From Bauldia sp. (GTDB taxonomy: Bacteria; Pseudomonadota; Alphaproteobacteria; Rhizobiales; Kaistiaceae), in the NCBI GenBank assembly GCA_020442095.1, contig JAGRKY010000138.1, forward strand, positions 1 through 14,433: a stretch of DNA of 14,433 bases, given 5' to 3'. Both the position numbers and the translations under genes were made by a program. Shown one piece after another: positions 1 through 5,762 of the stretch. Below the pieces are notes generated by a model that did not search any database, had not been told where the DNA came from, and was given only the letters and a program-made list of their open reading frames with translations. Every line of letters starts with the position of its first letter. Position 1 is the stretch's first letter.

Positions 1-740
1 CACACATGTGTTCCGCCCACCACTGAAAGCGACCACGGGAAGCACCAGCCATTGCGATGGAACATCGGCAGCGTCCACAGATAGACGGTGCGGGTATCGA
101 AGCCGAGGGAGAGCGCGTTGCCGAGGGCATTCAGGTAGGCGCCGCGATGGTGGTAGACGACGCCCTTCGGCCGGCCGGTGGTGCCCGAGGTGTAGTTGAG
201 GCAGATCGGCTGCCATTCGTCGGTGACGGCAGTGCGATCGAGCGTCCGGGCCTTGCCGTCGTCGGTCAGGATGTCGAGAACCGTCGTGCCGTCCGGCGCG
301 TCGGACGTGTCGTCAAGCAGGCGGCAGGGCACGCCTTGCGCTGTCGCGGCTTCGACGGCGGTCTCACGGCAGGCGGGATCGCAGAGGATGATGCGGCTCT
401 CCGCATGGTCGAGGATGACGCCGACCGTCGCCGCATCGAGCCGGGTGTTGATCGTGTTGAGGACGGCGCCGAGCATCGGCACGGCATAGTGCGCGGCGAG
501 CATCTCGGGACGGTTCGTCGCCATCACCGAAACGACGTCGCCGGCGACCACGCCCTCGGCGGCAAGGCGCGCCGCGAGACGCGCCACCATCGCGCCGAAC
601 GCGCGATAGCTCCACTGCCGGTCGCGCCAGGCGACGGCCGGGCGGTCGGGAAAGGCGTTGATCGAACGGATCAGGAAATCCACCGGCGTCAGCGGCTGGT
701 GGTTGGCGGGGCGGGGGGAGAGATGGGGTTCGAGCCGCAT
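1..740 (-). CDS. Acyl-CoA synthetase (AMP-binding, AAE/ACS-like), partial, N-terminal 246 residues
   Basis: This is an adenylate-forming ligase that would activate a carboxylic acid to its acyl-CoA through an acyl-AMP intermediate. The gene begins with ATG at 740 and runs off the left edge, so only about half of a normal 520-550 residue protein is present. The translation shows LNTINTRLD near residue 95, the phosphate-binding A3 motif YTSGTTGRPKGV near residue 183, and TLPMFHRNGWCF near residue 224. These match the plant AAE1 / bacterial medium-chain acyl-CoA synthetase group rather than the long-chain FadD type. GAGG sits 7 nt before the ATG and only 8 bp separate it from the acyl-CoA dehydrogenase stop, so it is the last visible gene of the minus-strand operon. 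Its likely job is CoA activation of the operon's acid product. The family is secure; the substrate is unknown. Confidence 0.93.
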   Translation of the reverse strand, partial: MRLEPHLSPRPANHQPLTPVDFLIRSINAFPDRPAVAWRDRQWSYRAFGAMVARLAARLAAEGVVAGDVVSVMATNRPEMLAAHYAVPMLGAVLNTINTRLDAATVGVILDHAESRIILCDPACRETAVEAATAQGVPCRLLDDTSDAPDGTTVLDILTDDGKARTLDRTAVTDEWQPICLNYTSGTTGRPKGVVYHHRGAYLNALGNALSLGFDTRTVYLWTLPMFHRNGWCFPWSLSVVGGTHV

Positions 741-748
741 GGCGAGCC

Positions 749-1963
749 TCACTCCGGTTCGAGGCCGGTCGGCCAGTGCCAGAAATCGTTGCCTTCCTCG
801 TCGAGGTAGCGGGAGAGGACCATCTTGTGGACCTCGTCGGCACCATCGACGAGCCGCGCCTGCCGGGCGTAGCGGTAGATCCACTCAAGCACGGTGTCCT
901 TGGAATAGCCGCGGGCACCGTTGATCTGGATCGCCACGTCCGCCGCCGCATGCAGCAGGTTGGCGACGTGAATCTTCGCCATCGAGACTTCCTTGCGGGC
1001 GAAGCTTCCCTGGTCGAGCTCCCAGGCGGCCTTCATCACCAGCAGGCGGCCGATCTCGATCCTCATGGCGAGGTCACCGAGCATGAGCTGGATGCTCTCG
1101 CGATCGGCGAGGCGCTGGCCGAAGCCCATCCGCTCGGCGGCATAGGCGCGGGCGATGTCGACGCAGCGCTTCGACAGGCCGAGCCAGCGCATGCAGTGGG
1201 TCAGCCGCGCCGGACCGAGCCGCATCTGGGTGATCTTGAGGCCGCGGCCCTCGCCGAGGAGGACGTTCTCCTCCGGGATCTCCAGGCCGTCGAAGATCAG
1301 CTCGCAGTGGCCACCATGCTCCTCCGGCCCCATGATCGGGATGCGCCGCTCGATCCGCCAGCCGGGCTGGTCGCGGTCGAAGAGCAGAGCGGTGAGGCCG
1401 CGGCGCGGATCGTCGGAGGTCTTGGCGACGACGATGAAATGCTTCGCCTCGCCGGCGCCGGTGATGAACCATTTGCGGCCGTTGATCACGTAGCGGTCGC
1501 CGCGCTTCTCGGCCGTTGTGCGCATCATCGAGGGGTCGGAGCCGCCGCCCGGATGGGGCTCGGTCATGGCGAAGGCGGAACGGACCTTGCCTTCGACGAT
1601 CGGCGCGAGCCAGCGCTCCTTCTGCGCGTCGGTGCAGGCGGCCTCCAGCACCATCATGTTGCCGTCGTCGGGCGCGGCGGAGTTGAAGACGACCGGCCCG
1701 AAGATCGAGCGGTTCATCTCCTCGTAGCAGGCGGCCATGCCGACCCGGCCGACACCCTGGCCGCCGTTTTCCGGCTTCAGCTGCAGGCACCAGAGACCTT
1801 CGGCGCGCGCCTCGGCACGCAGCGCATCGGCGATGTCGATACGGATATTCTCGTGCTCGTCGAAGGTCGCCGGATCGGATTCGAGCGGCAGGATCTTGCT
1901 ATCGACGAAGGCGGCGATCCGGCGGCGGAAGTCTTCGACGCGATCGGGAAGGGTGAAATCCAC
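749..1963 (-). CDS. Acyl-CoA dehydrogenase, ACAD10/11-like
   Basis: This FAD-dependent enzyme introduces an alpha,beta double bond into an acyl-CoA and passes electrons to ETF. The protein has 404 residues, a normal full length. Visible landmarks are the FAD-binding stretch FAMTEPHPGGGSD (131-143), WFITGA (165-170), the middle beta domain ending FDGLEIPEENVLLGEG, and the C-terminal helical domain with INGARGYSKD (347-356). The usual catalytic Glu segment (YEGT in medium-chain enzymes) is replaced by LVDGADEVHK, putting Asp373 at the base position; an Asp there is typical of the ACAD10/11-type clade. The start is GTG at 1963, preceded by GAGG that overlaps the stop codon of the upstream SDR; only 12 bp separate the two genes. 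It fits the beta-oxidation step of the operon. A branched or hydroxylated acyl-CoA substrate is possible but is inference. Confidence 0.94.
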   Translation of the reverse strand: MDFTLPDRVEDFRRRIAAFVDSKILPLESDPATFDEHENIRIDIADALRAEARAEGLWCLQLKPENGGQGVGRVGMAACYEEMNRSIFGPVVFNSAAPDDGNMMVLEAACTDAQKERWLAPIVEGKVRSAFAMTEPHPGGGSDPSMMRTTAEKRGDRYVINGRKWFITGAGEAKHFIVVAKTSDDPRRGLTALLFDRDQPGWRIERRIPIMGPEEHGGHCELIFDGLEIPEENVLLGEGRGLKITQMRLGPARLTHCMRWLGLSKRCVDIARAYAAERMGFGQRLADRESIQLMLGDLAMRIEIGRLLVMKAAWELDQGSFARKEVSMAKIHVANLLHAAADVAIQINGARGYSKDTVLEWIYRYARQARLVDGADEVHKMVLSRYLDEEGNDFWHWPTGLEPE

Positions 1964-1975
1964 GGGAGTTGATCC

Positions 1976-2731
1976 TCAGAGCGTTGAGACGAGGTGGCCG
2001 CCATCGACCGCGAGCGTCGTGCCAGTCATGTAGCCGCCGGCTTCGGAGCAGAGCAGGAGCAGGGGGGCATCGAGGTCCTCCAGACGGCCGAGCCGGCGCT
2101 GCGGAATCCGCCTGACCAGCGCCTGGCCGGCTTCTGTCGCGAAGAAGTCGCGGTTGAGGTCGGTTTCGATATAGCCGGGGCAGAGCGCATTGACCCGGAT
2201 GCCGTGCCGCGCCCATTCGAGCGCCAGCGCCCTGGTCAGTTGCACGACCGCCGCCTTCGACGCGGCATAGGCGGCGACGCCGCCGGCGACACGCAAGCCA
2301 AGGATCGAGGCGATGTTGACGATCGCGCCACCGGTCTTCTCCTCGCTCATCCGCCGGGCGGCGGCCTGGGCGACGAGGAAGCTTCCCTTGAGGTTGGTGT
2401 CGATGACGCGGTCCCAGTCGTCTTCCTCAAGGGCGAGAGCGGGACCGGCGGTGCTGATTCCGGCATTGTTGACGAGGATGTCGAGCGAGCCGGGGGCGGC
2501 GGCGACCGCCGCGGCGATCGACGCCTTGTCGGTGACGTCCAGCGGGACGACCGAAGCCTCGCCGCCGGCGGCTTCAATTCCCGCGCGGACCTCGGCGAGC
2601 GTGTCGCTGTCCCGCGCGGCGAGCACGACCTTGACGCCGTGTTGCGCGAGAAGTTCGGCGAAATGGCGCCCGAGACCGCGCGATGCTCCGGTGACGAGCG
2701 CGGATTTCCCGGCAAGATCGTCGAACAGCAC
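1976..2731 (-). CDS. Short-chain dehydrogenase/reductase (SDR 1), probably NADP(H)-preferring
   Basis: This is a classical SDR of 251 residues, catalysing alcohol/ketone interconversion. The cofactor motif TGASRGLG (14-21), NNAG (88-91), Asn113, Ser142, YAASK with Tyr155 and Lys159, and CPGYIET (184-190) are all present, so the catalytic Asn-Ser-Tyr-Lys tetrad is intact. Arg in the glycine motif and AAR after the second strand (38-40) instead of Asp suggest NADP(H). The start is GTG at 2731, with GGGAGG upstream and no in-frame ATG available. It follows the hydrolase gene after a 79-bp gap that contains two strong GC hairpins, and it is tightly linked (12 bp) to the acyl-CoA dehydrogenase downstream. 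It could act on a hydroxyacyl or cyclic alcohol intermediate. The exact substrate cannot be read from sequence. Confidence 0.93.
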   Translation of the reverse strand: MLFDDLAGKSALVTGASRGLGRHFAELLAQHGVKVVLAARDSDTLAEVRAGIEAAGGEASVVPLDVTDKASIAAAVAAAPGSLDILVNNAGISTAGPALALEEDDWDRVIDTNLKGSFLVAQAAARRMSEEKTGGAIVNIASILGLRVAGGVAAYAASKAAVVQLTRALALEWARHGIRVNALCPGYIETDLNRDFFATEAGQALVRRIPQRRLGRLEDLDAPLLLLCSEAGGYMTGTTLAVDGGHLVSTL

Positions 2732-2751
2732 GGCTCCCTCTTCCTCCCTTG

Positions 2752-2801
2752 GCCCGCCGGGGCGGGCAACGGCGCCCCGGGCGCGTCACGCCCGGAGCGC
2801 C
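2752..2801 (-). repeat. Two tandem GC-rich intercistronic hairpins
   Basis: Between the hydrolase stop and the SDR 1 start there are two adjacent inverted repeats. The first pairs GCCCGCC (2752-2758) with GGCGGGC (2761-2767). The second pairs GGCGC plus CCGGGCG (2771-2783) with CGCCCGG plus GCGCC (2789-2801), giving a 12-bp stem with one 1x1 mismatch and a 5-nt loop. No T-run follows on the minus strand, so they do not look like intrinsic terminators. They may stabilise or process the operon mRNA and set unequal expression of the genes on either side. The pairing is seen directly; the role is inferred. Confidence 0.6.
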
Positions 2802-2810
2802 AATGCCGGA

Positions 2811-3728
2811 CTACGGCTTCAGCGTCTCGACGAACCAGTCCGTCGCATAGCCCGCCGCCAGCTCCACTTTCGACTTATCCGAGTAGAGCGTCATGTGCGA
2901 GGTATGCGGCAGGATCTGCATCTTCTTGTGATTGGAGGGGATCTGGTTGAAGGCGCCGATCTCCAGATCCCAGAGGGTAAGGTCGTCGCCCTCGGCGACG
3001 ATCATCAGGGTCGGGGTGTTGTAGATCCGCTTCACGAACGGGCCGACGTCGTAATTCATCAGCAGGTCGACCGACTCGACGGTGCTCTTGTTCTCGTAGA
3101 GCGGCGCTTCCGAGGCCTTGATCGCCATGAAGGTACGCACAGTTTCCGGGAAGGGCCATGCGGAGACTTCCTTGGCGGAATCCTCGGTCGCGTGCGGCAG
3201 GTAGAGGCGCTCGCCCGGCTTCTCGTAGCGGAGCTTGCGGTCGTCGAGGATCATCTGCCACAGCGCCCGGTATTCCATGGTGCCATGGGCGCGGCGCATG
3301 TTCTCGTAGCCGTCGATGACCGGGATCTGGCTGACGATCGACTTCACGCGCGGGTCGGTCGCCGCCAGCACGAGGGCGTGTCCGCCGGAATAGGAGATGC
3401 CCCAGACGCCGATGCGGTCGGGATCGACATTCTCGTGGCGCTCCAGGAAGCTGATCGCGTTCTGATAGTCGCGGATCTGGTCCCAGGGATCGAGATGCTG
3501 CCGGTTGTCGCCGTCGCTGACACCGAGGTTGCGGTAGTCGAAGACCAGCGCGTTGATGCCCGCCTTGGCGAAGGCCTCGGCGTAGGTCGGCATGACGATC
3601 TCGCGGACGTAGCACCAGCCGCCCGCCAGCACCACGGCCGGCGACTTCTTCGATTCATCGGCGAGATACAGCCAGCCGCGGATCGTCGTCCCTTCGGACT
3701 GAAACTCGACGTCTACCCTTTTGGTCAT
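2811..3728 (-). CDS. Alpha/beta hydrolase (dienelactone hydrolase / YcjY-like)
   Basis: This is a 305-residue serine hydrolase, cytosolic with no signal peptide. The N-terminus (MTKRVDVEFQSEGTTIRGWL) is a typical opening beta-hairpin. The nucleophile elbow is GISYSG at 110-115 with Ser112, followed by AATDPRV. A likely acid is Asp248 or Asp249 in VAEGDD, and the base is His275 or His278 in LPHTSH. This order and the late His match the alpha/beta-hydrolase fold of the dienelactone hydrolase/YcjY type. ATG at 3728 is supported by GAGGAACG about 8 nt upstream. A longer reading of the same frame to 4259 runs through the neighbouring SDR in another frame and is not real. It sits mid-operon, 68 bp after SDR 2 and 79 bp before SDR 1, both gaps holding hairpins. 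It may cleave an ester, a lactone or a beta-diketone C-C bond produced by the SDRs; the specific reaction is not visible. Confidence 0.9.
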   Translation of the reverse strand: MTKRVDVEFQSEGTTIRGWLYLADESKKSPAVVLAGGWCYVREIVMPTYAEAFAKAGINALVFDYRNLGVSDGDNRQHLDPWDQIRDYQNAISFLERHENVDPDRIGVWGISYSGGHALVLAATDPRVKSIVSQIPVIDGYENMRRAHGTMEYRALWQMILDDRKLRYEKPGERLYLPHATEDSAKEVSAWPFPETVRTFMAIKASEAPLYENKSTVESVDLLMNYDVGPFVKRIYNTPTLMIVAEGDDLTLWDLEIGAFNQIPSNHKKMQILPHTSHMTLYSDKSKVELAAGYATDWFVETLKP

Positions 3729-3766
3729 AATCGTTCCTCGTTCGTGGAAATGTATTCTCGTTGGGT

Positions 3767-3791
3767 GTCGGCGGCCGCCGGAGCGGCCGAC
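3767..3791 (-). repeat. Intercistronic inverted repeat between SDR 2 and the hydrolase
   Basis: GTCGGC (3767-3772) pairs with GCCGAC (3786-3791) around a GC-rich centre in the 68-bp gap before the hydrolase gene. There is no poly-T tail, so it is not a clear terminator. It resembles the hairpins in the next gap of the same operon and may be an mRNA-processing or stability element. Confidence 0.4.
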
Positions 3792-3796
3792 CGTTG

Positions 3797-4570
3797 TCAG
3801 GAGAAGAGGCAGCCGCCGTTGACGTCGATTGTCGCGCCGGTGATGTAGGCGCCGTCGGCGCCCGCAAGGAACGCGACAGCCGCCGCGATTTCCCCGGGAT
3901 CGGCGGCGCGGCCGAGCGGAATCTTGCCCCACTCGATGTCCTTCATCTCCTCGAATGTCAGGCCACGCTTCGCCGCCTCTTCGTGAAGGGCGTCGAAATG
4001 CATGCTCGTGCCGACATTGCCGGGGGCAACCGTGTTGACCCGGATCTTGTCGCGGGCGAGCTCGTCGGCGGCCGTATGGGTGAGCGAGATGACGCTCGCC
4101 TTCGAGGCGCAATAGGCGCCGAAGAAGCCGTGGCCACTCTTGCCGTACCAACTGGAGATGGTGACGATCGACGCACCATCCGCCGCGCGCAGCGCCGGGA
4201 TGAAGTGCTTGATGAGCAGGAAATTCGCCCGGACGTTGATGTTGAACACCCGGTCCCACTCTTCGACCTCGAGGGTCTCGATCGAGCCGACTTCCTGAAG
4301 GACACCGGCGATCAGGCCGAGGAACTTCAGCGGCGCACCGATCGCGGCAACCGCGTCGTCGATCTTGCCATATTCGGCCGGGTTGGTGATGTCGGCCGCG
4401 ACACCGACGAAGGTCTGTCCGTCGGCGGCCGTAAGGGCGCTGGCGACTTCCTTCACCTTGTCGTCCCGATCGACCAGAACCAGCGACCAGCCGTCCTTGG
4501 CGAACCGCTCCGCGGTTGCCCGTCCGATACCACCGGCGGCGCCGGTAAGAATTCCAGTTTTCGCGCTCAT
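3797..4570 (-). CDS. Short-chain dehydrogenase/reductase (SDR 2) with atypical NNAG region
   Basis: This is a 257-residue SDR and probable NAD(H)-dependent alcohol dehydrogenase or ketoreductase. TGAAGGIG (9-16) is the dinucleotide-binding loop, Asp34 at the end of beta-2 points to NAD(H), and Asn112, Ser139/Ser140, and YCASK with Tyr153 and Lys157 form the catalytic set. The structural NNAG motif after beta-4 is replaced by LIAG (86-89), which is unusual; the rest of the fold reads normally, including VAPGNVGTSM and the C-terminal GATIDVNGG. The ATG at 4570 overlaps the stop of the preceding SDR in an ATGA quartet, so the two are probably translationally coupled. It probably works on the same substrate family as its partner. 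An inactive or narrowly specialised enzyme is possible but less likely, given the intact tetrad. Confidence 0.92.
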   Translation of the reverse strand: MSAKTGILTGAAGGIGRATAERFAKDGWSLVLVDRDDKVKEVASALTAADGQTFVGVAADITNPAEYGKIDDAVAAIGAPLKFLGLIAGVLQEVGSIETLEVEEWDRVFNINVRANFLLIKHFIPALRAADGASIVTISSWYGKSGHGFFGAYCASKASVISLTHTAADELARDKIRVNTVAPGNVGTSMHFDALHEEAAKRGLTFEEMKDIEWGKIPLGRAADPGEIAAAVAFLAGADGAYITGATIDVNGGCLFS

Positions 4571-5352
4571 TGGAGAATCATCCCGCCATCAATGAGAAGG
4601 ACCTGACCGGTCATGTAGTTGGACTGCTCGGAGCAGAGGAATTTCACCGTGCCGACCACGTCGGCCGGCTTGGCGACGCGACCGAGCAGGATCTGGCTGG
4701 CGAGGGAGTCCATCGCCTCACCGGGCTTGGAGCTCGCGCCCATCGCCAGGAGGTCGGCGTCGAGCTTCTCCCAGAGCGGGGTGTCGACGACGCCGGGGCC
4801 GAAGGCGTTGACCGTGATCCCCTTGCCGGCAAGCGCGCGCGCGGCGGCCTGGGTGACGCTGATCACGGCGGCCTTGCTGGCCGAATAGGGAGCGAAATCG
4901 GGGAAGCCGGTCCGGCCGGCGATCGACGCGGTGTTGATGATCTTGCCCTTCACCTCGTCGGCGATCATCGCCTTGGCGGCTTCCTGGGTGCCGATCAGCA
5001 CGCCAAGCGCATTGACGTCCATGATGGCGCGCCAGATGTCCTCGGATGCCTCGAGAAACGGCTCCGGCTTGTTGAAGCCGGCATTGTTGATCATCACGTC
5101 GATCGTGCCGAAAGCCTTGCGGCAGGCTTCGACCACGGCCTTGACCTCGTCCCGCTTGGTGACGTCGACCTTGGCGAAGACGACCTGGCCCGGGAAGGAC
5201 TTTTCCAGTTCCGCGACGGTCCGCTCGCCGACTTCCGGGTCGATATCGGCGACGACCACACCGTAGCCGGCGTCAAGGAGGCCAAGGGCGATTTCGCGCC
5301 CTATGCCTCTTGCCGAGCCGGTGACGACCGCGCCCTTTCGTTTTTCACTCAT
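4567..5352 (-). CDS. Short-chain dehydrogenase/reductase (SDR 3), first gene of the operon
   Basis: This is a classical 261-residue SDR and probable NAD(H)-dependent dehydrogenase. Motifs are TGSARGIG (11-18), Asp36 in VVVADID favouring NAD, NNAG (89-92), Asn114, Ser143, YSASK with Tyr156 and Lys160, and GPGVVDTPLWEKLD (185-198), followed by a long substrate-loop segment. It resembles acetoin/diacetyl reductase (BudC-like) or glucose-dehydrogenase-like SDRs, but I cannot choose between them. The ATG at 5352 is preferred over an in-frame TTG 18 bp upstream because AAGGAGG lies 8 nt before the ATG and would fall inside the longer reading. It overlaps SDR 2 by 4 bp and opens the catabolic operon, facing away from a LacI-type regulator gene that probably controls it. 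Confidence 0.93.
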   Translation of the reverse strand: MSEKRKGAVVTGSARGIGREIALGLLDAGYGVVVADIDPEVGERTVAELEKSFPGQVVFAKVDVTKRDEVKAVVEACRKAFGTIDVMINNAGFNKPEPFLEASEDIWRAIMDVNALGVLIGTQEAAKAMIADEVKGKIINTASIAGRTGFPDFAPYSASKAAVISVTQAAARALAGKGITVNAFGPGVVDTPLWEKLDADLLAMGASSKPGEAMDSLASQILLGRVAKPADVVGTVKFLCSEQSNYMTGQVLLIDGGMILQ

Positions 5353-5360
5353 ATTCACTT

Positions 5361-5367
5361 CCTCCTT
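5361..5367 (-). promoter_or_regulatory. Ribosome binding site of SDR 3 (decides the start)
   Basis: AAGGAGG on the minus strand, 8 nt before the ATG at 5352. It is a near-perfect anti-16S match and rules out the upstream TTG start, which overlaps it. Confidence 0.85.
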
Positions 5368-5502
5368 CAATTCATGCTGATTGCGGAATCCGCGGCTGCG
5401 GTGATCGTGGGGTCATGCCGAGGGGCCTGCCGTGCACGTCGGGCGGCCGAGTCGACAGGCCGGGTCCGGTGGGACGGTCAGGTTGATCCGAAGACCGAAG
5501 GG

Positions 5503-5520
5503 CCGCTCCGGTCGGGGCGG
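5503..5520 (-). repeat. Leader hairpin directly after a 13-codon ORF
   Basis: CCGCTCC (5503-5509) pairs with GGGGCGG (5514-5520) around a GGTC tetraloop; one of the seven pairs is a G-T/U wobble. On the minus strand it begins one nucleotide after the stop codon of the short ORF at 5522-5563. No U-run follows, so it is not a standard terminator. Confidence 0.45.
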
Positions 5521-5521
5521 T

Positions 5522-5563
5522 TCAGAGTGTCGGGACCGGCGTCGCGGTTGCTCCGAACGCCAT
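5522..5563 (-). CDS. Possible 13-residue leader peptide (MAFGATATPVPTL)
   Basis: A very short ORF lies in the leader of the SDR operon: ATG at 5563, TGA at 5524-5522. It is worth recording because GGGAGG (5569-5574) stands 5 nt before the ATG with an A-rich spacer, as good a ribosome binding site as any in the window. A hairpin starts one base after its stop. I do not recognise the peptide; it has no run of one amino acid that would suggest classical attenuation. It could be a leader peptide, a landing site for ribosomes, or the relic of a lost gene's start. Whether it is translated is unknown. Confidence 0.3.
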   Translation of the reverse strand: MAFGATATPVPTL

Positions 5564-5621
5564 TTTTTCCTCCCAGGCAGAAAACCAGTACGATCTTGTG
5601 AGGTCATAGTCCGACGAAATT

Positions 5622-5631
5622 CAATCGATTG
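5622..5631. promoter_or_regulatory. Candidate LacI-family operator CAATCGATTG
   Basis: A perfect 10-bp palindrome with a central CG, as LacI-family operators usually have. It overlaps the proposed -35 box of the minus-strand SDR promoter. GATTGCAA, which overlaps its right arm (5627-5634), recurs at 5650-5657, 23 bp further on. The natural candidate ligand is the adjacent LacI regulator encoded from 5763. Confidence 0.4.
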
Positions 5632-5681
5632 CAAGAGCCGCGAACAATGGATTGCAATTCTCTGGTTTGAATAGCTTATTT

Positions 5682-5704
5682 GGTGCATCCGGTGATGTTG
5701 CACC
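5682..5704. promoter_or_regulatory. Inverted repeat GGTGCA-N11-TGCACC upstream of the LacI gene
   Basis: GGTGCA (5682-5687) and TGCACC (5699-5704) are perfect inverted arms about 60 bp before the LacI start. They could be an operator for autoregulation or form a hairpin in its mRNA. The arms are seen directly; the function is a guess. Confidence 0.3.
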
Positions 5705-5744
5705 GATTCCTGCCGCGGGAATCCAGCGACCCGCCGACATCGAC

Positions 5745-5751
5745 AAGGAGG
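5745..5751 (+). promoter_or_regulatory. Ribosome binding site of LacI-1 (decides the start)
   Basis: AAGGAGG, 11 nt before the ATG at 5763. It supports this start over the in-frame ATG at 5652. Confidence 0.8.
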
Positions 5752-5762
5752 AAATCGACCCG

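Larger units (their letters stand above)
5353..5762. other. Divergent control region between the SDR operon and the LacI gene (410 bp)
   Basis: There is no convincing full-length gene here. From about 5390 to 5560 the DNA is GC-rich and would form a long 5' leader for the minus-strand SDR operon. It includes an odd-centred palindrome GCGGAATCCGC (5383-5393) and a 7-bp hairpin at 5503-5520. From about 5561 to 5685 the DNA is clearly more AT-rich, which is where the promoters for both directions are likely to sit; operator-like palindromes cluster there. A weak minus-strand promoter can be proposed with TTGCAA (5629-5634), 17 bp, then GACTAT. A weak plus-strand one has TTGCAA (5652-5657), 17 bp, then CTTATT. 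Both -10 boxes match the consensus at only three of six positions. Confidence 0.6.

Noticed and set aside
2314..3848. Very long open frames opposite or across real genes (for example 2313-3848 plus, 6345-8015 minus, 8203-9720 minus, 776-1972 plus, 11557-13206 plus)
   Set aside because: They are antisense or out-of-frame shadows of clearly homologous genes in GC-rich DNA. Their translations are rich in Arg, Ala, Gly and Asp, without recognisable domains.
2811..4259. A 482-residue version of the alpha/beta hydrolase starting at 4259
   Set aside because: The first 177 residues are SDR 2 read in the wrong frame. ATG at 3728 has a proper ribosome binding site and gives a normal hydrolase length.
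5413..5703. A 96-residue minus-strand ORF in the divergent region
   Set aside because: Arg/Pro/Ser-rich with no domain and no good start site. It runs in a different frame from the well-initiated 13-codon ORF and covers the likely promoter zone.
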